Assembly (NCBI RefSeq): GCF_027587195.1
Contig: NZ_JAPDDP010000070.1
Span: forward strand, 1 to 43,233
Direction of reading: 5' to 3'
From: Solirubrobacter phytolaccae
GTDB taxonomy: Bacteria > Actinomycetota > Thermoleophilia > Solirubrobacterales > Solirubrobacteraceae
Length of the DNA stretch: 43,233 bases
Part shown: piece by piece, positions 34,738-43,233 of the stretch
How the letters are laid out: each line of letters begins with the position of its first letter
Numbering within the stretch: position 1 is the first letter of the stretch
Notes under the pieces: generated by a model
Seen by the model: only the letters and a program-made list of their open reading frames with translations
What the model was told of the DNA's origin: nothing
The model's database searches: none
Program-made: the position numbers and the translations under genes

Positions 34738-34789
34738 AACGAGCTGCAATCCGTGGCGCAACACGAACCCCGCTGGTCCAATCGACCGC

Positions 34790-36300
34790 GTGTTCAAGCC
34801 GCACCCGGTCACCGTCGGCATCGGCGCCCCGACCTTCCAAGACGTCGTCAACGTCGCACGCCACGACGCGCCCGTCGAGCTCTCCACCGAGGCGTTCGCC
34901 GAAATCGCCAAGACGCGGCGAACGATCGACGCCCTCGCCGCCGACAGCACGCCGCACTACGGCGTCTCGACCGGGTTCGGCGCGCTCGCGACGCTGCACA
35001 TCCCGCACGAGAAGCGCGTCCAGCTCCAGCGCAGCCTGATCCGGAGCCACGCCGCCGGCTCCGGTCCCGAAGTGGAGCGCGAGGTCGTGCGCGCGCTGAT
35101 GTTCCTGCGCCTGTCCACCCTCGCGACGGGCCGGACCGGCGTGCGCCCCGAGACCGCAGCGGCCTACGCGCGGCTCATCAGCGACGGCCTCACGCCGATC
35201 GTGCACGAGTACGGCTCGCTCGGCTGCAGCGGTGATCTCGCGCCGCTGTCGCATTGCGCGCTCGCGCTGATCGGCGACGGCCCGGTGCGTGATGCCGACG
35301 GCACCGTCACCACGTTCCCGGACCCGATCACGCTGCACGAGAAGGAAGGGCTCGCGCTGATCAACGGCACGGACGGGATGCTCGGCATGCTCGTCCTGGC
35401 CATCCACGACCTGCGCAACCTGCTCACGACGGCGGACATCACGGCCGCGATGAGCGTCGAGGGGCTGCTCGGCACCGACCGCGTCTTCGCGCAGGAGCTG
35501 CACGCCCTTCGTCCCCAGCACGGCCAGCAGCACAGCGCCGCGAACCTCCGCCGCCTCCTCAAAGACAGCGCGATCGTCGCCAGCCACCGCGGCCCGGAGG
35601 ACACGCGCGTGCAGGACGCGTACAGCCTCCGCTGCGCGCCGCAGGTCGCCGGCGCGGCGCGCGACACGCTCGACCACGCGGAGCACGTTGCGCGGCGGGA
35701 GCTGGAGTCCGCGATCGACAACCCGGTCGTGACCGAGGACGGGCGGATCGAGTCCAACGGCAACTTCCACGGCGCGCCGGTCGGCTACGTGCTCGACTTC
35801 CTGGCGATCGCGGCGGCCGACGTCGCGAGCATGGCGGAGAGAAGAACCGACCGGTTCCTCGACGTGTCGCGCAGCCACGGCCTGCCGGCGTTCCTGGCCG
35901 ACGATCCCGGCGTGGACTCGGGCTACATGATCGCCCAGTACACGCAGGCGGCGCTCGTCAGCGAGATGAAGCGCCTGGCGGTTCCGGCCTCCGTCGACTC
36001 CATCCCCAGCAGCGCGATGCAGGAGGACCACGTCTCGATGGGCTGGTCCGCCGCGCGCAAGCTGCGCCGCTCGCTCGACGCGCTCACCCAGGTGCTGGCG
36101 ATCGAGCTCCTCACTGCCGCGCGCGGCATCCAGCTGCGGGCGCCCCTGACCCCGGCGCCCGCGACCGCCGCCGTCATCGACGCCCTCGGCACCGAACCCG
36201 GCCCTGACCGCTTCCTCGCGCCCGAGATCGCGGCGGCCACCGACTTCGTCAAAGCGGGCGGCCCGCGCAGGGCCGCCGAAGCGATCACCGGAGAGCTCGC

Positions 36301-36304
<4 letters not shown>
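34790..36304 (+). CDS. hutH: Histidine ammonia-lyase
   Basis: A 504-residue enzyme from GTG 34790. It converts L-histidine to urocanate and ammonia, using an MIO group formed autocatalytically from a tripeptide. That tripeptide is C146-S147-G148 in [20 protein letters not shown], so Cys replaces the common Ala. Other hallmarks are [17 protein letters not shown]-like basic segments ([20 protein letters not shown]), [39 protein letters not shown] and [12 protein letters not shown]. Length is normal (about 510). The start was chosen because the family N-terminus begins near HPVTVGIG; the frame is open far upstream through the control region. Its stop overlaps the ATG of hutU. Confidence 0.97.
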
Positions 36305-37913
<1,609 letters not shown>

Positions 37914-37917
<4 letters not shown>

Positions 37918-39068
37918 CGCAGACCTACTTCGCCGACTACGCGTGGCTGGGCGGCGACGCCGTGAGCCGCGACGTCGCGATCGACGTCACCGACGGGCGC
38001 ATCGTCGCGGTGCGCCCGGGCGCGGAGCGCGCGGGCACCCACTTGCGCGGCGTGACCCTGCCCGGCCTCGCCAACGCGCACTCGCACGCCTTCCAGCGGG
38101 CGCTGCGCGGCCGGACCCAACGCGGCGGCGGCAGCTTCTGGACGTGGCGCGAGGACATGTACGCGCTGGCGACCACGATGACGTCGGACCGTTGCTTCGA
38201 GCTGGCCAAGGGGGCGTACGCGGAGATGCTGCAGGCCGGCATCACGACCGTCGGCGAGTTCGACTACCTGCACTTCTCGGATGCGCTGATCGCCGCGGCG
38301 CGTGAGGTCGGCATCCGGCTCACGCTGCTGGACGCGTGCTACCTCGCGGGCGGCTTCGACGAGCCGCCGAACGCGGCCCAGCGCGGGTTCAGCGATGGCG
38401 ACGCGGCGAAGTGGGCCGAGCGCGTCTCCGCCATCAAGGGCGCGAAGGTCGGTGCCGCGATCCACTCCGTCCGCGCGGTCCCGCGCGACCAGCTCGACAC
38501 GGTCGTCGAGTTCGCCCGCGGCAAGCCCTTGCACTTCCACGTCTCCGAGCAGCGCGCGGAGAACGATGCGTGTCTGGCCGCCCACGGCCTCACACCCGTG
38601 CAGCTCCTGGCCGAGCACGGTGCGCTCGGCCAGGGCTCCACGGCCGTCCACGCGACCCACCTGCACGACGGCGACGACCTGGGCGAGACCACGACCTGCA
38701 TGTGCCCGACGACCGAGCGCGACCTCGCCGACGGCATCGGCGACGCGGGTCCGCGGCTCGCCCTCGGCAGCGACAGCCACGCGGTCATCGACCTGTTCGA
38801 GGAGGCTCGGGCGGTGGAGCTCAACCTGCGGCTGAAGACCGAGCGGCGCGGCCACTTCACGGCGGCGGCGCTCCTGCGCGGCGCGACCAACCACGGCTGT
38901 CTGGGCTGGGAGGACGCGGGCCGGATCGAAGTCGGCGCCCGCGCGGACCTCGTCACGCTCGACCTGACCTCGCCCCGCCTGGAAATGGCCGAGGAGGCCA
39001 CCATGCTCGAGTCGATCGTCTTCGCCGCCACCGCCGCCGACGTGAGCAACGTGATCGTCGGATGCTGA
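37914..39068 (+). CDS. hutF: Formimidoylglutamate deiminase
   Basis: A 384-residue amidohydrolase-superfamily enzyme from GTG 37914. It releases ammonia from N-formimidoyl-L-glutamate, giving N-formyl-L-glutamate. Metal ligands are H56 and H58 in [20 protein letters not shown], His in [14 protein letters not shown], His in [13 protein letters not shown] and Asp in [36 protein letters not shown] is a HutF signature. It is somewhat shorter than the usual 450 residues. It commits the operon to the five-step hut route, which needs HutG. It overlaps hutU by 4 bases and hutI by 7. Confidence 0.93.
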
Positions 39069-40225
39069 TCACCAACCTCGGCACGCTGGTCACCAACGAC
39101 CCCGAGCTGGGCACGTTGCACGACGCCGCGATCCTGTTCGAGGCCGGCAAGGTGGCCTGGGTCGGGACCGAGATCCCGGAGGGCGCGGGGGAGACCCGGC
39201 TCGACGCGGAGGGCCGCGCGCTGATCCCCGGCTTCGTCGACTCCCACGGCCACCTGCTGTTCGCGGGCGACCGCGCGGAGGAGTTCGCCGCGCGCATGGA
39301 GGGCCGCCCGTATTCGGCCGGCGGGATCAAGACCACGGTCGCGGCGACGAGAGCCGCGTCCAACGAGCAGCTCCAGGCGAACCTCGACCGGCTGGTGGAC
39401 GAAGCGCTGCGCTCCGGCACCACGACCGTCGAGACCAAGTCCGGCTACGGCCTGACCGTGCCCGACGAGGAGCGCGCGCTCCGCCTCGCCGACGGCCTGG
39501 AGCGCACGTTCCTCGGCGCCCACGTCGTCCCGCCCGAAGCGAGCGCCGACGCCTACACGGACCTCGTCAAGGGCGCGATGCTCGACGCCTGCGCGCCGCA
39601 CGCGACCTGGATCGACGTCTTCTGCGAGGACGGCGCCTTCGACGGCGATCAGACGCGGGCGATCCTCGAGGCCGGCCGCGCGAAGGGCCTCACCCCGCGC
39701 GTGCACGCCAACCAGCTCCAGCACGGGCCGGGCGTGCAGATCGCGGTCGAGCTCGGCGCCGCCTCCGCCGACCACTGCACGCACGTCACGGACGCCGACA
39801 TCGACGCGCTCGCCAACTCAGGCACTGTCGCGACCCTGCTGCCCGGCGCCGAGTTCTCCACGCGCGCCGTCTATCCCAACGCGCGGCGGCTGCTCGACGC
39901 GGGCGTCACCGTCGCCCTCGCCGCCGACTGCAACCCGGGCTCGAGCTACACGACGAACATCCCGTTCTGCATCGCGATTGCCGTACGCGAGATGTTCATG
40001 ACGCCCGACGAGGCCGTCCGCGCCGCGACCCTGGGCGGCGCGAAGGCGCTCCGGCGGGACGACATCGGCCACCTCGCCCCGGGGGCGAGAGCCGACGCCG
40101 TCCTGCTCGAAGCGCCTTCACATCTGCATCTGGCCTACCGGCCGGGCGTGCCGCTGGTCGCGGAGGTGTGGAAGGACGGGGTCAGCCGTGGATCTGGACG
40201 TCCATCGTCTTGTCGTCGTGCGTGA
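39062..40225 (+). CDS. hutI: Imidazolonepropionase
   Basis: A 387-residue enzyme from ATG 39062 that hydrolyses imidazolone propionate to N-formimidoyl-L-glutamate. Metal ligands are H62 and H64 in [17 protein letters not shown]. Also present are [71 protein letters not shown] and [20 protein letters not shown]. The last 10-12 residues ([12 protein letters not shown]) look unlike the family and are encoded opposite the convergent gene, so the original stop may have been lost and the frame extended by 44 overlapping bases. Confidence 0.95.
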   Translation: MLITNLGTLVTNDPELGTLHDAAILFEAGKVAWVGTEIPEGAGETRLDAEGRALIPGFVDSHGHLLFAGDRAEEFAARMEGRPYSAGGIKTTVAATRAASNEQLQANLDRLVDEALRSGTTTVETKSGYGLTVPDEERALRLADGLERTFLGAHVVPPEASADAYTDLVKGAMLDACAPHATWIDVFCEDGAFDGDQTRAILEAGRAKGLTPRVHANQLQHGPGVQIAVELGAASADHCTHVTDADIDALANSGTVATLLPGAEFSTRAVYPNARRLLDAGVTVALAADCNPGSSYTTNIPFCIAIAVREMFMTPDEAVRAATLGGAKALRRDDIGHLAPGARADAVLLEAPSHLHLAYRPGVPLVAEVWKDGVSRGSGRPSSCRRA

Positions 40226-40712
40226 ACGTCGTGGCGCCGTTGCCGACGCGCTGCTCGATCGACACGACGTGGTTGCCCGGCGGGACGCGCTTGACCCACT
40301 CGAACGCGTGCCCGTCGCCACTCGCATCCTCTGAGTCGATGGCCTGGAAGTTCGCGCCGTCCGGGTCCATCGGCACGCCGTCGACGAGCGCGCGGACGTA
40401 GCAGTAGTCGTTGGGCGCGCCGGCGAAGCCCGTGCACGACGTCTCGGCCGTGAGCAGCACCTTGATGCAGCGCTCGCCGCCCAGCTCGATCGGGACCTGA
40501 AGGGTGGGGATGGGCGCCCACGGGACCGAGCTCGTCGAGCCGTGCCCGCTGACGGTGCGGACGGTGCTCGCGAGCGCCGGGCCGCAGTCGGTGGTCTTGG
40601 CGACGCCGGCCACGGGCCCGCGGTCGTGGTCGTCGTTGAGCACCTGAGCGGTGGCGACGGTGGCGGTGGCCGCCAGGGCGGCGAGGGTGAGGGGGAGGAT
40701 GCGTTTGCGCAT
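40182..40712 (-). CDS. Secreted hypothetical protein
   Basis: A 176-residue protein from ATG 40712 with a signal peptide ([20 protein letters not shown], cleavage near TA-QV). The mature part is beta-rich with Cys residues in [24 protein letters not shown] and NDYCYVRA, which could form two disulfides. It ends [33 protein letters not shown], typical of small extracellular beta-sandwiches. No family recognised. CAGGGT lies 7 bases before the ATG, one base off the local -10 pattern. The 3' end overlaps hutI by 44 bases, the longest convergent overlap here. Confidence 0.75.
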   Translation of the reverse strand: MRKRILPLTLAALAATATVATAQVLNDDHDRGPVAGVAKTTDCGPALASTVRTVSGHGSTSSVPWAPIPTLQVPIELGGERCIKVLLTAETSCTGFAGAPNDYCYVRALVDGVPMDPDGANFQAIDSEDASGDGHAFEWVKRVPPGNHVVSIEQRVGNGATTFTHDDKTMDVQIHG

Positions 40713-40757
40713 GGGGACGACCCTGCACCGCGACCGAACTGTGAACCATCCGGGAAT

Positions 40758-40783
40758 CCCCTTGAGGTGAAGCACTCAAGGGG
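40758..40783. promoter_or_regulatory. 9-bp palindrome over the LuxR-gene promoter
   Basis: Arms CCCCTTGAG (40758-40766) and CTCAAGGGG (40775-40783) are perfect reverse complements with an 8-base centre. The left arm contains the -35 (TTGAGG, 40762-40767) and the right arm ends 2 bases before the -10 (TAGTGT, 40786-40791; 18-base spacer). It is ideally placed for repression or autoregulation. Confidence 0.75.
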
Positions 40784-40785
40784 TT

Positions 40786-40801
40786 TAGTGTCGGCAACAT
40801 C
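40786..40801 (+). promoter_or_regulatory. -10 TAGTGT followed 7 bases later by a predicted ATC start codon
   Basis: TAGTGT (40786-40791), then seven bases, then ATC at 40799. The spacing equals that of the canonical leaderless starts, and the following codons spell the family N-terminus (ILGRTPELRAI). No ATG, GTG or TTG occurs in frame between the upstream stop (40763) and 40841. Confidence 0.6.
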
Positions 40802-43144
40802 CTCGGACGAACGCCAGAGCTGAGAGCGATCACGGCGGCCGTGCGTGAGCTTGCCTCCGCCGCGTTCATCACGGTGCACGGCGAGCCGGGGATCGGCAAG
40901 ACGCGGCTGCTGCGCGAGCTCGCCGACGTCGCCCGGGCGCACGGCGTGCCGGTCGACGAGGGGCTCGACCTCCCGCGTCCGCCGGTGGTCGTGATCGCCG
41001 ACGACCTCGACGAGGCCGACGCCGACGAGCTGGAGACGTTCGCCCGGCTGCTGCGCACACCGCCGCGTGGGGGCGTGCTGATCGCGCTCGCCTACCGCCG
41101 TCTGCCCGCTGCCCTGTCAACGGCGCTGGACGGCGCGACCCGCCGCGGCCTCGTCACCGACCTACCGCTCGCCCCGCTCGCCGCCGAGGACACCGCCGCC
41201 TACGGGCCGGCGCTGCAGCGCCTGAGCGGCGGGAACCCGTTCTACCTGCTCGAGCTCGCGCAGCACGCGGGCGGCGTGCCGCCGGCGATCGGCGCTTCGG
41301 TCGCGGGGGAGCTCGCGCGCCTGAGCGAGCCGGCCAAGGCGCTGGTGCGGGGTGCCGCGGTCGGGCGTGAGAGCCTGGAGCTCGCCGTCGCGGCGTCGGG
41401 CGAGCCGGAGGACCTCGCGGCGCTCGACGAGGCCGTGGACGCCGGCCTGCTTGTCGCGACCGGTGTGCCGCGCCACTACCGCTTCCGCCATCCGATCGTG
41501 CGGATGGCGGTCTACGACGCCACCTCGCCGGGCTGGCGGCTCGCAGCGCACGCTCGTGTCGCCGACGCCCTGCGCGACGGGCCAGCCAAGGCCCGGGCGC
41601 ACCATCTAGAGCGTTGCGCGAAGGCGGGGGACGAGGAGGCGGTCGCGGTGCTCGCCGAGGCCGCGGCGGGCGCGCCGCCCGAGACCGCCGCGCGCTGGTA
41701 CGCGGCCGCGCAGCGGCTCAAGCGCGACCGCCGCCGCTCGCTGCTCGTCCCGCTCGCGCATGCGCTGGCCACCACCGGGCAGCTCGAGAAGTCGCTGCAG
41801 GCCCTGCGTGAGGCGCTCGCGCTCGTCCCCGGCGACGCGCGCCTGATCGCCGCCGTCGCGACCTGCGAGCACCTGCTCGGCCGTTACGCGACCGCGCACG
41901 CGCGGCTCAGCACGCTGCCCGAGCACGACGTCGCGCTGCTCGTCGACGCGGTCTACGAGCCGGACTACGTGGCGCTCAAGTCGCGCGCGAAGCGGGCCGT
42001 GGTGGCGGAGCCGGAGAGCGGCACGGCGTGGGCGCTGCTCGCGCTCGCCCACGGGACGCTCGGCGAGCTGACGACCGCCGAGGAGGCGCTGCAGGAGGCG
42101 GCCGCGATCGTCGACGCGACGCCCGACGAGCAGCTCTCCGACAGCGCGTACTACCTCGGGTTCGCGGAGTACATGTGCGAGCGCGACCTCGACGCGATCC
42201 GCCACTTCCGCCGCCCCGCGCAGGGACCCTTCCGGCTACCGATGCTCGTCGGGCTGGCGCACGCGCTGGAGCGCCAGGGGCGATTGCCCGAGGCGCTGGA
42301 GGTCGCCGAGCGCGCGGTCGACCTCGCCCGTCACGACCAGCTGCTGTCGTGGGCGCGCGCCGAGGAGGCGTACATCGCGGCGGTGATGGGCGAGCGCGAG
42401 CGCGCGGTCGAGGCCGCCGACGAGGCCGTCGCGCTGGCGAGCCGGCTTGACGCGAGCTTCCTCACGATCGCCACGCACGCGTTGACCGCCGCGACGTTCC
42501 TCGAAGCCGGGCGGCCCGAGCGCAGCCTCGAGCAGGTGCGGCTGGCGGGGGAGAAGCTCGATCCGGGACGGCGCGCGCTGCTGCTGGTCGTGCAGGGCTT
42601 CGCCGAGGGCGCGCTCGGCCGGCCGGCGGCGGCCGTCGAGTGCGTCGAGCGCGCGCGGGCCCTGGTGGACGGCCTGCCGCTGCGCGTTCCGCAGGCGATG
42701 GTGCGCAACGCCCGCGCCCGCCTCGCCCTGCTGGCCGGCGACCGGGAGAGCGCGGCCGCGCTGGCCGCGACCGACTCGCCGTTCCCGCTCTCGGCCGCCG
42801 AAGGCCACCTGATCCGCGGCCTCGCGCTCGGCACGACGGAGGACCTCGTGGCCGCGCAGGCCGTGCCCGGCGCCCGGCGACTGCACGACGAGGCCGCCCG
42901 CGAGCTCCGCCGCCTCGGCCACACGGCGCCCGGCCGGCAGCGCCGGTTCGCCCGCGGGGAGCTCTCCGGCCGCGAGCGCGAGATCGCCGAGCTGGTCGCG
43001 CAGGGCCGCAGCAACCGCGAGATCGGCGCCGCGCTCTACCTGGCCGAGAAGACCGTCGAGGGCCACCTCACGAACATCTTCGGCAAGCTGGGAGTGCGCT
43101 CCCGCGCCGAGGTCGCGGCCTACATGGGCCGCGCCTACGCCTGA
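40799..43144 (+). CDS. Large LuxR-family regulator with N-terminal ATPase (LAL/MalT-like), apparent ATC start
   Basis: A 781-residue regulator. N-terminus ILGRTPELRAITAAVREL matches the LGRxxEL opening of this family; Walker A is GEPGIGKT (28-35) and Walker B VVVIADDLDEAD. SGGNPFYLLELAQ marks the end of the ATPase. A long helical TPR-like region (about 230-700) follows, with repeated AxALxxxGxLxxAlea patterns. The C-terminal HTH (about 722-781) is LSGREREIAELVAQGRSNRE, IGAALYLAEKTVEGHLTNIF, GKLGVRSRAEVA. The ATPase is compact: about 45 residues between Walker A and B. The first canonical start (GTG 40841) would delete the conserved LGR segment, so ATC 40799 is favoured. The effector and targets are unknown; an autoregulatory palindrome covers its promoter. 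Confidence 0.88.
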   Translation: MLGRTPELRAITAAVRELASAAFITVHGEPGIGKTRLLRELADVARAHGVPVDEGLDLPRPPVVVIADDLDEADADELETFARLLRTPPRGGVLIALAYRRLPAALSTALDGATRRGLVTDLPLAPLAAEDTAAYGPALQRLSGGNPFYLLELAQHAGGVPPAIGASVAGELARLSEPAKALVRGAAVGRESLELAVAASGEPEDLAALDEAVDAGLLVATGVPRHYRFRHPIVRMAVYDATSPGWRLAAHARVADALRDGPAKARAHHLERCAKAGDEEAVAVLAEAAAGAPPETAARWYAAAQRLKRDRRRSLLVPLAHALATTGQLEKSLQALREALALVPGDARLIAAVATCEHLLGRYATAHARLSTLPEHDVALLVDAVYEPDYVALKSRAKRAVVAEPESGTAWALLALAHGTLGELTTAEEALQEAAAIVDATPDEQLSDSAYYLGFAEYMCERDLDAIRHFRRPAQGPFRLPMLVGLAHALERQGRLPEALEVAERAVDLARHDQLLSWARAEEAYIAAVMGERERAVEAADEAVALASRLDASFLTIATHALTAATFLEAGRPERSLEQVRLAGEKLDPGRRALLLVVQGFAEGALGRPAAAVECVERARALVDGLPLRVPQAMVRNARARLALLAGDRESAAALAATDSPFPLSAAEGHLIRGLALGTTEDLVAAQAVPGARRLHDEAARELRRLGHTAPGRQRRFARGELSGREREIAELVAQGRSNREIGAALYLAEKTVEGHLTNIFGKLGVRSRAEVAAYMGRAYA

Positions 43145-43233
43145 GCGCGCGCGGCGAGGGCGTCACGTTGCCGGTCGCGGGCGCGCCGCGCCGACCCGTG
43201 CCGCCGGCCGCGCCGTGCCGGCCGTGCCGCGCC
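43135..43233 (-). CDS. Possible 3' end of a convergent gene (truncated by window edge)
   Basis: On the minus strand a frame is open from the right edge to TAG at 43135-43137 (ending RARDRQRDALAARAQA). It would overlap the LuxR gene by 10 bases, the same style of convergent overlap seen throughout the window. The sequence is Arg/Ala/Gly-rich and the DNA is low-complexity (repeats of CGTGCCGGC type), so this is weak. Confidence 0.25.
   Translation of the reverse strand, partial: GAARPARRGRRHGSARRARDRQRDALAARAQA

Noticed and set aside
40758-40783. Palindrome as a terminator
   Set aside because: It is upstream of both divergent genes, and the following TTT is too short; its overlap with -35/-10 fits an operator better.
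40841-40843. GTG as the LuxR-gene start
   Set aside because: It cuts off the conserved LGRxxEL segment before Walker A, and no -10 or Shine-Dalgarno lies at the right place.
43145-43233. GC-rich repeats at the right edge as a functional repeat array
   Set aside because: Short imperfect CCGTGCCGGC-type runs, typical of low-complexity coding DNA and cut by the window edge.

Overview
The window is very GC-rich, compactly coded DNA from an actinobacterium. The strong G/C third-position bias, a WhiG/FliA-type sigma factor, an EF-G-like second factor, a MocR/YczE pair and many membrane-anchored proteins of unknown function fit the Thermoleophilia (Solirubrobacterales) best. That placement is inference; there is no 16S gene here. 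I see no tRNA, rRNA, CRISPR array, insertion sequence, prophage or replication origin. No stretch over 300 bases lacks a gene. The longest is the 230-base hut/IclR control region (34560-34789).

Layout. 1-1199: end of a sigma factor gene overlapping a membrane protein gene. 1196-5440: a small divergent gene, then a Xer recombinase, a WhiG-type sigma factor that seems to start at CTG, and an EF-G paralogue with altered GTPase motifs. 5488-6481: two small lineage-type genes. 6485-13856: a signalling island with a receiver/degenerate-GGDEF/receiver protein, a large hybrid histidine kinase, a multi-PAS/GAF diguanylate cyclase and a stand-alone receiver. 13878-17999: an NTF2-fold protein, a LacI regulator with a striking operator over its own promoter, a ParB-like protein, and the divergent YczE/MocR pair. 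18007-18768: two tandem LexA-type SOS boxes in front of an unknown 79-residue protein, then greA. 18758-24455: epoxide hydrolase, M20 amidohydrolase, FKBP, HAD phosphatase and three exported proteins. 24514-34559: two MFS carriers, a cyclase-family hydrolase, a DUF559 protein, a DUF1445 protein, a coiled-coil protein, a TPP enzyme coupled to an SDR, a DUF1707 protein, a DsbA-like protein and an IclR regulator. 34790-40225: hutH-hutU-hutF-hutI, every junction overlapping, giving histidine to N-formylglutamate; no hutG is present. 40182-43144: a secreted protein and a large LuxR-type ATPase regulator.

Three window-wide patterns stand out. First, at least 12 genes have a TANNNT -10 element 6-8 bases before the start codon and no Shine-Dalgarno sequence, so leaderless transcription seems common. 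This rule supports a non-canonical ATC start for the LuxR gene, where homology also demands an upstream start. Second, all 12 clear convergent gene pairs either overlap at their 3' ends or are separated by at most 3 bases, leaving no room for intrinsic terminators. Third, several control regions carry near-perfect palindromes: tandem SOS boxes, a 14-bp-arm LacI site, two matching IclR-type sites and a 9-bp-arm site over the LuxR promoter.

The most promising candidate for an undescribed system is the SOS-boxed small protein together with greA. It suggests a damage-inducible module acting on transcription elongation.
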